Counted from the stretch's first letter, positions 1 to 11,561 are shown. The stretch is DNA of 64,000 nt from Lytechinus pictus (GCF_037042905.1 NC_087257.1:15598001-15662000), one strand, 5' to 3'. A program made the numbers and translations. The notes: generated from the letters alone by a model not told the origin.

Positions 1-1236
1 ATAAAAGGACACTGATCCAGTTATATAAAATACAAGTAATCCACATATTTCAGATCTATCATTCACTTCTATTGATTGTAGTAGAAACAGCATTACACAA
101 ATTATGCATCAACCTCACGCGGCAGCAATTTTTTGCCAGATTTGCAACGTCGGACCGGTCGGCTGGTCACGCAACGACATCCGCAATTAGTGAATCCCAG
201 TTGACCACTATTTATCGCATTAACAACTCCGACAGTCCCACGAGCCTTCAAGAAGTGTACCACGATTTAGCAACACATTTTTGTCGGCAGGAAGCAGGAT
301 ATCTACCATGCCCCATTCCGCCCGTCTACGCGTTTTTGTTTGTTTGTTTGTTAGCTATTTTTCTTTGTCATCCCCTCCCACTCGTATTAAACCAATTACA
401 AATTGGAACTTTGTATAGTTCGCAATATGTGAGAATTTAAGCATGGCGCGGTACTAATACTACATGACATGATGACTTCCCCAGCTATGTTTGGAAACAT
501 TTCCATTAATATGATTCATTGTTATAAAGTAGTGATTTAAAGGACGTTTTTAACACAATAAAGAAGAGCAAATGTGGTTTGTCCCTGATTTTGTTTTAAC
601 AATAGTATGTAGATAAGATCGTATGATATTTTTCTGCGTCTACCTTTTCCTTTGGCTTGTTTAATGAAACTGTATTGGGTGTGCTCTCTCTCTTTCTATC
701 TCTTTCTAACTCTTCTCAGCCCCCCTCCCTCCTCTCTCTCCCTCTCTCTCTCTATTATGTTATTATCAGTTTGCTGACCTGAAGATTGGGAAGTTCAGAT
801 ATTTAATATACATCTTCGCCTACGGTTGTCATTGATCATGGTAATGATATTTCGATTGCACTTTCATTCTAACTTTTCCTTTCGTGAAAACTTGGAATAA
901 GATCACCATGTATATGCAAGTATTTAGAAATCGGTTAATAGTGTGCGAAAAACTGTACCAGTTTCATTTTGAATGCGTGGCGGTTTCATAGTTTTACATC
1001 TCCTGAATATTATTATAAAAGGGTCTTCTTTGTCATATTCTGCATCTGTAATGAAAATGTGTTTGAATAAAACATTTTGTATTAGTAAATGTTTACTCTC
1101 TTCACTTTTGAAAATATTATATGCCGAATTTCAGAACCAGGGGATCATTTTCACAAAACGAAATTACGCAGTGGTATTCACTGAGAATTGTGTTTAGAGC
1201 CAATTAGAGGAAAGTGTTTCTGTAGCTTGTAACACA
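1..1236. other. Intergenic DNA, no gene recognised
   Basis: No exon with a recognisable protein is visible. There is a short (TTTG)n run near 341-355 and a pyrimidine-rich (CT)n tract at about 682-754. The stretch 72-440 stays open on the plus strand and is somewhat richer in G+C than its surroundings, but it has no ATG start and no motif I recognise, so it is not called. Confidence 0.5.
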
Positions 1237-1238
1237 TA

Positions 1239-1556
1239 CACTGTTAGAAAATTTCTACTTATAAAACCCAAAAAATCCTGCAGCAGGGTCTCGAGAACAC
1301 CTGTAATCTTACTGCACTTTGTAATATTACATGCATTTGTGTAAAATTACAGAAAATAGATATTTGGTGTATGTAACCTTACAAATGTATTGTAATGAAA
1401 CTGTTTCCCTCTTTTTTTTGGTAAAATTCTATAAAAATTGTATGAAATCTTTCCTGTTTTAACAATTTACAGAATGATTTGGTTACTTCTTTTTGTAAAA
1501 TCTGTTTTTTTTTTATTTTTCTTCTGTAAAATCTTCTGTTTTTTTTTCTAACAGTG
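1239..1556. mobile_element. MITE, TA-flanked, CACTGTTAGAAAA ends (copy 1)
   Basis: A 318-bp non-coding element with inverted ends, CACTGTTAGAAAA on the left and TTTTTTCTAACAGTG on the right, bounded by TA on both sides. A second copy at 52667-52958 shares the ends and interior, including the CTGCAGCAG-GTCTCGAGAACAC stretch. The TA target and short inverted ends fit a Tc1/mariner-type non-autonomous element; the superfamily is inference. Confidence 0.75.
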
Positions 1557-1558
1557 TA

Positions 1559-3239
1559 GTCAGTGAAAAATCATTTGTTATTCATTTCTTGAACTGCTCC
1601 CCAGGGAAATATGACCAACTCATAGTATTTGTTGCTTTAGCGATGCTGTCAGCAGACAAGGTTGTGAATTGAAGGTTAAAATTAAGAAGCGAATTATGTT
1701 GAAATGTCCTCCCGCAGAGATTATGATGAACATGGCTTCAAACGAGAAGGGACGGAACTTTATCCAGGTAATATTCGACAATCCACGAGAATATCGGACT
1801 TCGAATTTTGCCAGTATTAAACCTGAGTCTCTGACCTTTGGTGGATTGTTCGTGATCCATGAGAGTTAGAATGGATGATGCGTGCATTGCTTATGTCGCA
1901 GTACTGATAGCTTGTGAAATACTGATAACTGATGGCGCCGTTTAAGGGGTGATGGAGGTTGGGGAAGGGCGTGGCTTTTACTGCAAAATGAAATCCTCAT
2001 AATGGGGGGGGGGGGGAATCAGCGATTGCATCATTATTCTAACGAGAATTGCAATCATTTTGGGGAATAAGGATAGCTTTATGACAGCTTTATTTCCCCA
2101 TGCGACATGTCTGACCCCTTCAAACTTTTGTTTTAGCTCATTACCAAACTTAATTATTTTTGTTTAATTTTTAAATGACAATTTTCGTGGCTAATGATAT
2201 GTCTTGCCACCTCTTTTCCCCGTTGGTATTGATAGCCAGAGAGCGAGGAAGCTTTTATCTCTGCTTGAAACTGGTTTACGAAGATTGGGGATAAAATCTG
2301 TTGGACTCTGGTTGCCGGAATCATTGTGCAATAATTGACGAAACGTAGATGGCGCTAGTTAGCTTAAAAGAGCCTTTCATCATCATGATCATACACAACA
2401 ATCCCATTTTCCCGTGGGTCGGTGAACAACAAACATATTGGAAATACAAAGCAAAAGGACAAGGAAACAATCTTAAATGTGGAGAGATAGAAAGAAAGAA
2501 AGAGAAGCTCTAAACGCAAACGTACACAAATATTACTACTTCATTGCAATTTATTATTTTCATAACGTTTTCATTTTAGATCGAAAATATCTAATTTGTA
2601 CCGGTAAACTAAAAAAAAAAAGGAGAGGGGGTAGCGCGTCAGGGCACGGTCCTTTTCATACCGTTTTGGGGGTTCTTAATACTAACCTTCGATGGTGAAA
2701 AAAAAAAATGTTATTGCCCATTCCTTTGCGCACACTCCGTTTTGTTGGGTAATAATGCAAAAAATAACCAGTTAAAATTTTCAGTTTTGCTCGGTCGCTA
2801 CACTCTCTTGCACATAGAATATGATACTATTGTAGACTTTTTAGGGTCCGTAACGAAAAGCATATCAATCATTGTAGATTTTTTTTTAACGAATGATTGC
2901 ATTGACAATATAGTGTAAAATTAATCATGAAAATCAGGCGTACGTATAACTGTTTAATTGCTAACCTTTGTCCTACAAGACTCTGGATGCTATAATTGTC
3001 TTCCTCACCATGTTCATTATAACATTACTTCGTATAGAAAATCAAATTTTCGAGCACGAATATTTGTACCCATACCCACCCCGAAAGGGGAGCTGACTCT
3101 GAAAGGGGGCGGGGGCTATTATCTAATTTCCTTACCATTTCCCTGTTCGGTTCCTTTGGTCCCTCGCCGTGACACCCCTTTTTGGAATAGCCGGCAATGC
3201 CGTAGATTTTGTACTCTTCACTGTATTTTTATTATACAC
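1559..3239. other. Intergenic DNA with homopolymers
   Basis: No gene is recognised. It contains a poly-G run near 2004-2017, several A/T homopolymers and short unrelated open frames with no family resemblance. Confidence 0.5.
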
Positions 3240-4599
3240 TGTTATATGAGGGCCTATTGATCATTTGCGAATAGCGGTTATCCCAACCCTTTGCCATGTT
3301 TAAGCTAAATAAGGTGTTCTTTCAATGATTGACGCCTCATTATTTAAGGACAATCGTTTTTTCATCATTATTCATCAAATAATGCTTTTTTACTTGCGAC
3401 AAGTTAGAAAATTTATTTTGCTGACACAAAAGTGTTTATTTATATAAACACTGATCAGGTGATGAGCTCTGCTATTAGAGCAGTATCAATATTTGCGCTA
3501 TAAACTAAATTTAACATTGATTTTTAATAAACCCTATCATATTCTGTACGTGCAAATTGATCCCTAAAAATGCGCAAAAATAATACAAATATATAACCAA
3601 CAAGGCATTTTAAACCAATTATTGTTTTGATAGATAAAAGTGAGAGGCGCATTTGGTATTCATTCATTTATTTCAACATATTTTATTATTTTTTCGACGG
3701 GGGGGGGGGGGGGGGAGGGTCCATGTAAGCAAAGCTATCAAGCAAAATAAATCATTTGTGTTTAATGAAGGATCAGAAAATTTGGAGTACATAAATTCCA
3801 AGCGGCTACACATGAAAAAGAAGAAGAAGAAAAAGAAAAAAGAAAGAAAGAAAGAAAGAAAAAGTAGTAGTTTGTAGTAGTAGTAGTAGTAGAAGTAGTA
3901 GTAGTAGTAGTAGGAGTATAAAGGTGTTGTTGTAGTAGTACCATGTTCATTACATCTGTCAAATGACAAGTTTTTACAAAATATATTAAAGTATCTAACA
4001 ACTGCTGCTTCTTTGATTGTTCTCCCCCTTTTTGCACTTTGGTTTGCACGCGTCTAAAACAGATAGCTTTAAAGTGCCATGAATTTGTGTTTACATTCTT
4101 GGAATCGGACAATTGTACTTAAGGGGAATCCCACGACTGATAGTAAACATTGAATCCATATCGTTTTTCAGAAATCGAGTACAGGGATCGTATATTGTCG
4201 ATTGAAAATAGATATTTTTGTCTTATTCAAAGAGAAAAGTTTGTTTCATTTGGAACACGAGTTACTGGGAATCTTGAGGCAGCGTTGATGAATCTAATGC
4301 TTCTAAACTTCATCAGAGTGTAACAGGTACCGTACTACCACTTGTTTTTCTAGCCTGAAGATGAAGAATGTAGGCTTGCTACTTATTTATATAGATCTAC
4401 ATGCACTTGAGTCGACTCCATATTTAAATGAGTTAATCTATGCTTTGTGACATCAAGAACCTTCTTTAAACCAATTTAATGGGAAAATGGGGGGGGGGGG
4501 GGGGAACCGTTTGGTACAACTTCAGAAGACTGATTTATATTTCACTTATTTTTTTAGTGTAATAAAAAGCCCGTTTTACACATTGTGTAAACATAAATG
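3240..4599. repeat. Segmental duplication flank block A, copy 1
   Basis: This block is a diverged direct copy of 14358-15728. Matching landmarks in the same order are GTTATATGAGGGCCTAT, the CGCCTCAT...AAGGACAATCG stretch, the GTGATGAGCTCT stretch, a T-run followed by a poly-G run and CATGTAAGC, a purine-rich and (TAG)n tract, TTTGCACTTTGGTTTGCACG, and TAGCCTGAAGATGAAGAATG. Both copies run directly into a (TAC)n array. Small indels separate the copies, so the duplication is not recent. Confidence 0.85.
3862..3925. repeat. (TAG)n microsatellite
   Basis: TAG repeats follow an (AAG/AAAG)-rich tract. Its reverse complement is the same satellite as the (TAC)n array at 4600, so the two tracts form an inverted pair about 0.7 kb apart. 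The arrangement recurs near 14985-15030 and 15729. Confidence 0.85.
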
Positions 4600-4700
4600 T
4601 TACTACTACTACTACTACTACTATATATTACTACTACTACTACTACTACCTCTTCCACTACTGCTACATGTACTACTACCTTAACTACTACTACTACTAT

Positions 4701-4743
<43 letters not shown>

Positions 4744-4789
4744 GACTACTACTACTTCTACCACTACAACTGCTACCACTTCTACTACC

Positions 4790-4823
<34 letters not shown>

Positions 4824-4866
4824 TACTACTACTACTTCTACTAATACTACTTCTACCACTACAACT
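4600..4866. repeat. (TAC)n microsatellite, interrupted
   Basis: About 265 bp of TAC units with occasional TTC/TGC/CAC variants. It abuts the 3' end of a minus-strand LINE; a second (TAC)n tract begins at the LINE's other end (7143), so the LINE appears to sit inside an older array. Confidence 0.9.
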
Positions 4867-4879
4867 TGAGTTTTGAACC

Positions 4880-7130
4880 TTGAAGAGTAATTCCTTTCAG
4901 CAGCTTCAAAATTATCGAGGGATGAAAACATTCTGTATATCAGTGCGAGGTGCCGTGGTGAAATTTCACTTATATACTATAGGAAGTGTGCATCATGCCA
5001 GTAAAAATTGCCTCTTGGTTTACCGCGTAAGAGACCCAACAGGAGGCTGCATCGCACGGATGTATGGCAGTGTGGCCTCTCTAAATACAGCTGGGTTTGT
5101 TCCTATTACAACAGGTCCTGGTAGGTGATTCAACATTTTGAAAGTACGTGAGAAGAAAGAGAACTTGTATGCATCAGTGGTTGCTTTCGGGATAACATAT
5201 TTAAGGCTATGATCATGTCGTCCAATATATGTGGCAGGACCAATGGTAGGAGGAAAAGGTACAGCAACTAGATGATGATGATGAATTTTATGGACGAGGG
5301 TACAATGAGCAAGAAGACGGCGTGTATAGAGGCTATCCCATCCGAGTGCAGACACAAGGGCTGAGGAAAATGTTGAGGTCCTTTAGTCACCGTGTACAAA
5401 GCGAGCAGCTGATCTCTGCACTTTTTCAATTAAGCTTACAATAAAAACAAATTGTAGCTGTACGCGGGTTCGATGCATATTACAATTGTGGACAGACCAA
5501 TGCAGTGTAGGCTCTGGGTTTCACCTTGTTGGTACATGGTGACAGGGCCCTTCGGATAAGTGCTAAAGTACGACTTGCTTCGTGTGTGATGTTTTGGCAA
5601 TGTTTATTCCAACGTAAATCAGCAGTTGTCGTCACACCTAGGTATTTGTCTTCACTTGTAATCATAGAAGCCAGGCACACGTTTTCGAGTTATTGATAGA
5701 ACGGCACACTTCTTCACATTACAATTCATCAACCAGGTTAAAGACCAATTGGATAATTGCTGGAGATCCTGTTGAAGAATGTGATGGTCCGTAATTTGTA
5801 AATCTCTGTAAAAATAACACAGTCATCAGCAAATAGCCTCATACTTGACCCTATCTGATCTTGGATGTCTTTTATGAATAATAGAAAGAGAGTCGGGCCG
5901 ATCATTCCATTGTGACTTGGTTCCATCAACTACCACAGCTTGTCGTCTGTTGGTAAGTAATGACATGATCCACTCGAGAGTATCACCTGTGATGCCATAA
6001 TGCAGGAGCTTTGAGTGTAACCGTTGATGAGGTCTCTGTCAAAGGCATGCTGGAAATCAAAAAAGGCAGCATCAACTTTTCCTCGCTTCTGGATGACGGA
6101 GGTCCAGCCATCAATTGCTGACATTAGTTGGGTGACCGTCGAGATTCCTTGTCGGAATCCATGCTGTGCATCTGTCAATTTATTATTAGATGCAAGGTGC
6201 TTTTAGAAATGACTAGGGACATGCTCCATGACTAATACATTATATATATTTGAGTGAAATAGGGCGATACTGTGAAGGTTCACTCTTGTCACCTGACTTG
6301 TGTACTGGGGCAACAAGCGCTTGTCTCCAGTGTGACGGGGGTAACACCAGAGTTGTTGCTCTGCTGGTACAAGAAAGAGAGGAGATATTTCCTGGGATAC
6401 AAGTTTCAGGGGTCTTGATGGGATTTCATCTGGACCACATGCTTTGGAGCGATTCAGCTGTCTTAACTGCTTTTCCACACCAGTCCTATGGAAAGAGGTA
6501 GGTGCCCCATTGGTGGGTATTCAGAGTTATCTTTAGATGGCAATGTTTGACTACTTTCTAGAGTGAACGTTGACTTAAAGTGGTCATTAAGGGCCTCTGC
6601 CTTTTATTTGGCTGTAGCACACATCTTGGTAGTTGTGCGTAGAGACGGTATTCCAAGGAATTCAGAGCGGCAGCTTTTGATGTATGACCAAAAGGTTTTG
6701 GGGTTTTCAACAAGACTGGTTCCAATGATGTTGTTCACGGAGTCAGAATGAGCCCTGTGAACAAGCTTAGCCACATGATTTCTGAATCTTCGGTGGGTTT
6801 CCCAAGCAGCAGTATTATCCTGTCATCGTGCCCTTTTAAAAAGCCTGTCTCTTTTCCCCATTTCCCGTTAAATTTCAGTGGTAATCCATGGTAGATGTCG
6901 CGTTCCTTTGCTCATCTTTGAGGGAATAATCTCTGACAAACATTTATTTAGGAAGTCATAGATCATCCACTTTGTTTCCACATCTCTCTTTTCAGGATCA
7001 GAAGATAAGAAGCTTGTTGAAAAGTCAACAGTTGCTTGTTTGAGCTGTTATATGTAAGCTTTGTTATGTAGAAGAGATGAATCCTTCTTGGAGATTTCGG
7101 TTGATACTTTAGGGTGGACGAAATGTTGAA
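4880..7130 (-). mobile_element. 5'-truncated, decayed jockey/CR1-like LINE
   Basis: Minus-strand fragments in several frames reproduce the second half of a non-LTR retrotransposon polyprotein. From 7130 downward they are: the post-endonuclease linker (about 6560-6690, with NPKTFWSYIKS and AEALNDHFKSTF); the start of reverse transcriptase (6203-6478, SKACGPDEIP); the central RT motifs (5930-6178, HGFRQGISTVTQL and the FDFQHAFDR segment); the catalytic FADD box (5738-5929); the thumb (5480-5680, YLGVTTTADLRWNKH); and the usual C-terminal tail (5020-5355, LGWDSLYTRRLLAHCTL). Several frameshifts and stops break it, so it cannot encode a working enzyme. The endonuclease domain is absent, consistent with 5' truncation during insertion. 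Family placement within jockey/CR1/L2 is uncertain. Confidence 0.88.
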
Positions 7131-7142
7131 TGCTAATACTTA

Positions 7143-7233
7143 TTATACTACTACTGCTACTACTACTACTCCTTCTACCACTACAACTGCTGCTGCTGCT
7201 GCTACTACTACTACTCCTCCTATTACCATACTT

Positions 7234-7270
<37 letters not shown>

Positions 7271-7290
7271 AACTACAACTACTACCACTG
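7143..7290. repeat. (TAC)n microsatellite, second half
   Basis: TAC/TGC/TCC trinucleotide tract ending directly before a flank (TGTCATGTCTGTA...) that also follows the (TAC)n array at 26693-26987. This ties the two RING loci together. Confidence 0.9.
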
Positions 7291-7437
7291 TCATGTCTGT
7301 AGGGGTATATATCTGGAAGTGCGGGTAAGGACATGAAGGAGTTGGTAAGACTCAAATCGAAAGGAAATCCAAACCTATAAGTAATACGCATATACGCATC
7401 TTATAATGATTTCTCATTTGTAATTTTTCCTATTCAC

Positions 7438-7439
7438 AG
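7438..7439 (+). other. Predicted 3' splice site upstream of RING start
   Basis: A pyrimidine-rich run, TTTTTCCTATTCACAG, stands 11 nt before the ATG at 7451. The same signal (CTTTCCTATTTTACAG) is kept in the paralogue at 27115-27116. A 5' untranslated exon further upstream is likely but not located. Confidence 0.6.
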
Positions 7440-7450
7440 ATCACCGAGCT

Positions 7451-8083
7451 ATGGCAGTATCCCCCACGACCGCGGCGGAAATCATGAAAAAGCTGTTAAC
7501 ATGCGACCTTTGCAAAGACATCCTTGAAGAACCGAGGTATCTCAGATGTCACCACACGTTTTGTACGGAGTGCCTCTTTACCCAAACAGACAATTCAGAA
7601 AAAAGCTGTAATCTCGTATGTCCTACCTGCCTGGAGATTACCCGGCTCTCTATAGGAGATGTACGAGCTGTTCTAAAATCGAACAAGATTGCCCGCGAGA
7701 TTGTGAAGATCATAAGCTCTAAATCTCAAAGCACGCTTCGTGACATCTATTTCTCTTCTAGTGTTCAAAGAAAAGAATATGGGGGCTACCAAGGTGCTGA
7801 TGTGGCAGACACCATCATTAAATCACCCGCCCTTGATTCGCCGACCATGTCTATCAAGGAAATCTGCAGCTTTGAGAATAGCTTGGAGGAAAACAATGAT
7901 GTATTCCAACGTCGCCAAAGCCAAACCGGGCAGGAGCAAAGCCAAGTCCGGAATAATCAAGGCATTTCTGGGAAAACCCCGGATGACCACGAAGGCACAC
8001 CCTTGACTCATGGGTCAACACAGACGGCAACCACCGGAGAAAATAAATCCCGTATCTCCTGTAAATGCTGTATTCTGATATAA
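7451..8083 (+). CDS. RING-finger protein with C-terminal CaaX box
   Basis: A 210-residue protein. Residues 18-60 form a C3HC4 RING (Cys18, Cys21, Cys33, His35, Cys38, Cys41, Cys57, Cys60) in the N-terminal position typical of TRIM-like E3 ubiquitin ligases, so E2 binding and ubiquitin transfer are the likely role. No B-box, coiled coil or C-terminal recognition domain follows; residues 90-200 are polar and low in structure. The protein ends KCCILI: the last four residues fit a CaaX prenylation box with a neighbouring cysteine that could be acylated, as in Ras/Rho tails, which predicts membrane attachment. The ATG lies 11 nt after a good splice acceptor that is conserved in the paralogue, supporting this start. 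It sits in a segmental duplication; the copy at 27129-27506 is shorter and has lost a zinc ligand. RING assignment is firm; the lipid anchor is inferred. Confidence 0.82.
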   Translation: MAVSPTTAAEIMKKLLTCDLCKDILEEPRYLRCHHTFCTECLFTQTDNSEKSCNLVCPTCLEITRLSIGDVRAVLKSNKIAREIVKIISSKSQSTLRDIYFSSSVQRKEYGGYQGADVADTIIKSPALDSPTMSIKEICSFENSLEENNDVFQRRQSQTGQEQSQVRNNQGISGKTPDDHEGTPLTHGSTQTATTGENKSRISCKCCILI

Positions 8084-9450
8084 AAATACTTTGTTTTCGT
8101 TTAGTGAACGCAAGAATTTAACAAAAAATTTGACATTTTGTAATTAATTTCTTTACATTAATTATTAACATTATTAAACAAAGAATTAACCTGAAAATGA
8201 ACATTGTAAGTATGTAATCATAATATGATGCCTATCACCTAAACAATACTAATGAAAGCATAACGTCGAGCCTAAATATTTTCTCTGTTGAGTGACTCAA
8301 GTCATGAGATAGTTTAAGCGTCATTAATCTTCATTAACGTACATTTGTCGGCAATATGAGCGCGTAGCGCAAGCAATGTATTGTTTTGATATAGTTACCT
8401 GATTTTGTATTTGTAAATTCCCCCTCCCTAAATTCTTCACATTTTCCTTCATTTCATTGTTATTTATTTTTTTAATTTCCTCCTTTCCTTCTTCCTTCTT
8501 TCCCCTATCTTTCGCACCGCCAACAAAGAAGAGAGGGTAGGGGAGCTTCGATCACAGTTTTGTGAAATTTATTAATTGACAACCGGGTAAATGTGATTTC
8601 ATGTGTAAGTGGAGGGCGTTGTATTCATGCATGATTATGTACTGGCTAAAATATCAAAATCCATTCCAATAGCCTCGAATCTTAAATTGCATTAATGCTT
8701 ATGGGGGTGCATAATAATAATTGTTATTATAATACTCAGTTTTTATATGTAAAAAATACAATTTAAAAGTCTCCTAGCACTCTGTAACCCACCTATAGCA
8801 ATATACAAATTTAAGTTTAAATTTAGAGAATTTGGAAGTTGGAACTACCTACATGTACATGTATAATCATGTAAAATGTATCATGAATACGAATGAGAAA
8901 ATTTAAGTTTCTTGAAAAGGTAAGACTTTAATATAGACTTGAATTGATCAAGAGAGAACATACTTTAATATTATCGGGAATTTTGGTCCGTAGTGAGGGA
9001 CTGCATATTGAAATGCTCTTTGCCCGTATGACACTGAGTATACATTAAGGGCTACGACATATATTGCGGTAACTTGAACGTAGCTGCCTAGTAGGGTGTC
9101 TGTGAAGTTGTTTTAAGGAAATAAGGCTTTACTTGGGTCAACACATTATACAGTATGAATTAAATGCCAGCTCAAACTTATTGAAAAAATTGAGTGATTG
9201 TACGCATTCTTTAATAATTTTTCCGTTATATATATGTTTCACCTGTGATATTAATGTAATGCAGAGGGGTGTGGATTATACACCCTTTTCCGCCATGATC
9301 GGCTCCTCTCCAAAAATGTACTATCAATATCTCATTTCAATGAGAGGGGTGTGACCTTCACGTGCAAGCAAGCTAATAAAGAAGTTGATTTGAATTGCCA
9401 CACACAGTTGCTCAAGAAATGATGTTTTGATGGAGCTTGACATTTCAATA

Positions 9451-10487
9451 GGTCATAGTCCTGACGTAGTTGTATATCCATTTGAGTGGATGTACAACCA
9501 CTCGACTTGATAACGTGATAACCTTTGACGGAAAGTTAGGCTTTCATTGAATGGGCCAGATCAAAATAACCATATCTGAAAATGTCAGTCAGAATGAAAT
9601 TGATACCAAAAAGAACGATGCAGCGGCAGCCATTTGTAAAGAGTGAAATTTTTAACAATATAGGCCTTCAAGTGTATATGCCGAAACAGAGAAATGCCCT
9701 TCTTGACACAAAGTTCACAAGGAATTACTCAAGAAAACCGTTAATATAATTTTATCCCAGAAGTCCCCGTTATTGAGTGGTACAATGGATCCCTTCGGCA
9801 ACAAGTACTGTTTTAACTATCTGGTGGTAGAGAACCCATAGTTTGGCTGTTCTGGAAGAGTTCTGTAAATCGTTTTTCCATGTTCAAGACAAATGGCTTT
9901 GCTTTCAACCATGATATGTTTCACTAGAGCAGAATTGGTAAGGAAATTGGATCTTTATGCTTTGGGGTATGCTGCACCTTTGAGAACAAATTATGCACTT
10001 CTCCTATGGCTTCTGCTTAACCGCTGCCTTCTATGGTGTATCCAATGCAACCAATGTAGCTCTTGAGGACATGGAATCCACCCAGCCATACACCAACTTC
10101 CAGGTTCTGCTCTTAAACGATTTGGAGAAACCTTGATGGCTGGTATGTTGTGGCTTTCTTAGGATTAACATTGATGATTAGCAGGAACTCGACGGGTGAT
10201 TTGAGTACTAGTTTATGTACTGCTGGTGCATAAATTCCATGAAAGTTGGTTTAGAGTTATCTCTTCTATGTGCACCTGCTATATCAGTCAATAACAAGGG
10301 ACATCTGCAGAAACTTGTCTTACCGGTACTTTCTCAAGTAATTTATGTGCCTTTCTCTAAATCAACCTTCTTGAATGCACCATTCTTCAGTCAAGTTCAT
10401 AAGTTTTATCTACTGTCCACCCCTTCCCAATGAACCAGTTAAACAATATAAATTTGTCAAGGCCTTTCTAATAGAAGGTGCTGTATA
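9451..10487. other. Intergenic DNA with a decayed coding remnant
   Basis: No intact gene. A minus-strand remnant is described separately at 9975-10112. Neighbouring sequence on both sides may belong to the same decayed element, but frames are too broken to delimit it. Confidence 0.4.
9975..10112 (-). pseudogene. Remnant of a repetitive metazoan protein (LGGFH motif)
   Basis: One minus-strand frame reads through WLGGFHVLKSYIGCIGY and then a GSG followed by a stop codon, with AEAIGEVHNLF beyond it. This pattern (LGGFH...S-hydrophobic-G-x-IG...GSGL) resembles a repetitive, poorly characterised protein family that I recall from many invertebrate genomes, probably mobile-element derived. The stop and the lack of a flanking open frame indicate a dead fragment. 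I recognise the motif from memory only and cannot name the family. Confidence 0.35.
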
Positions 10488-10492
10488 CTAAC

Positions 10493-11561
10493 CAGGCGCG
10501 GATCCAGGAGGGGGCCGAGCCGGCCCCGGCCCCCCCTATTTTTTTAAAACCTGCAGAAAAAAGTGTACTCTTTAACTTGATAGAAACTATGAAAAACAGA
10601 AAGAAAAAGAGGTATCATACCCATGATGTGTAATTTGCAGCCTCGTAACGGCCGGGCCGACCCAACCCCGAAAGGAAACAAGAAAAATGTGAGGGGATCA
10701 ATTGGAAAATAGGCTTTATATTAAAAAAAATCGCTAGCGCTTCGCGCTCGCATTGCTTGTGTAATAAATCCCATTCAAGAGGATTAATGGCACTTATATA
10801 TCCAGTTCTGAAATCAATTTGCACACAATATTTTAGCTCGCACATCAAGCTTTCATTATTTTGTTTGATTTAAACAAATTGTTTATCAAAATTTTCGGCT
10901 CGCGCTGCGCGCTCGCATTGTTTGATTTGGGAGTTACCCATCCTCTTTGAAAATTCTTACCAAAATTTGTCAAAATGCTCCTTTATCATGTCAGTATATG
11001 AACAAATTAAGCTCGTGCTTCGCGCTCGCATGTAATTGTTTGTGAACACACAACTTGTTCTTTATTTAAATAAAAACGCGCTTAGATTGTCCAGTTTTCA
11101 GGTCGAAATATCAAAAAATTTTGAGCTCGCGCTTCGCACTCTCATTATTTAATGGGTGATACTTCTACCCTCTTCATTAATCACTAAAAACAGTCCTAAT
11201 TGAGTCCCTTTTCACGTTACTATAATAAAATTTCGGCTCAGGCTTCGCGCTCTCATTGTTTAGTTGGATACTTATCTTTTTTCATGATTATAAAATCTCC
11301 TCAGAATCTTCAGGTCTAAGGAAATAAAATATCAAATAATTTGAGCTTGCACTTCGCGCTCGCATTATATATTAAGACCACATGTGATACCTTATTTTGT
11401 TTATAACAATAAAAACTCACATATTCTTAAAACTTCAGTCTTTAGTTAGGACTACCCCCTGAAAAATCAACAAAAAAATAAGATTATAGCGGCAAATCGA
11501 GCAAAATGTTGATGAAAATATTTTTCGGCCCCCCTATTGGCGAAAGCTGGATCCGCCCCTG
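10493..11561. mobile_element. Inverted-repeat element with 5-bp target duplication and internal GC-motif array
   Basis: The ends are CAGGCGCGGATCCAG and, inverted, CTGGATCCGCCCCTG, directly flanked by CTAAC on both sides (10488-10492 and 11562-11566). Just inside each end lies a C-run with CCCCCCTATT. The interior is non-coding and carries at least six diverged copies of a GC-rich motif, consensus about GGCTCGCGCTTCGCGCTCGC, in otherwise AT-rich DNA. A 5-bp target duplication with short inverted ends indicates a non-autonomous DNA transposon whose superfamily I do not assign. Confidence 0.85.
10725..11370. repeat. Diverged array of CTCGCGCTTCGCGCTCGCAT motifs
   Basis: Copies start near 10728, 10892, 11008, 11120, 11234 and 11341, with a degenerate one near 10831. 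Most intervals are 107-114 bp. Each copy is followed by a T-rich segment that begins TTGTTT or TTATTT. The core is itself nearly palindromic (GCGCTTCGCGC). Confidence 0.8.

Larger units (their letters stand above)
7291..9450. repeat. Segmental duplication block B, copy 1 (contains RING gene)
   Basis: Matches 26988-31985 in order: TGTCATGTCTGTA...ATATATCTGGAAGT, the RING gene with its upstream acceptor, the 3' flank TTTGTTTTCGTTTAGTG, CACCGCCAACAAA, TACCTACATGTACATGTATAATCAT, and AATTGCCACACACAGTTGCTC. In this copy GTCGGCAATATGAGCGCG (about 8350) is continuous, whereas in copy 2 a LINE of about 2.1 kb separates the same two sequences. This copy is therefore the empty site. Confidence 0.88.

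Noticed and set aside
72..440. 122-residue plus-strand frame at the window start
   Set aside because: It begins at TTG, not ATG, ends in low-complexity hydrophobic sequence and has no recognisable domain. An exon is possible but unsupported.
10725..11370. CRISPR-like array of evenly spaced repeats
   Set aside because: The spacing of about 110 bp, repeat divergence, AT-rich related intervals and the eukaryotic setting fit a minisatellite within a transposon, not a CRISPR array.
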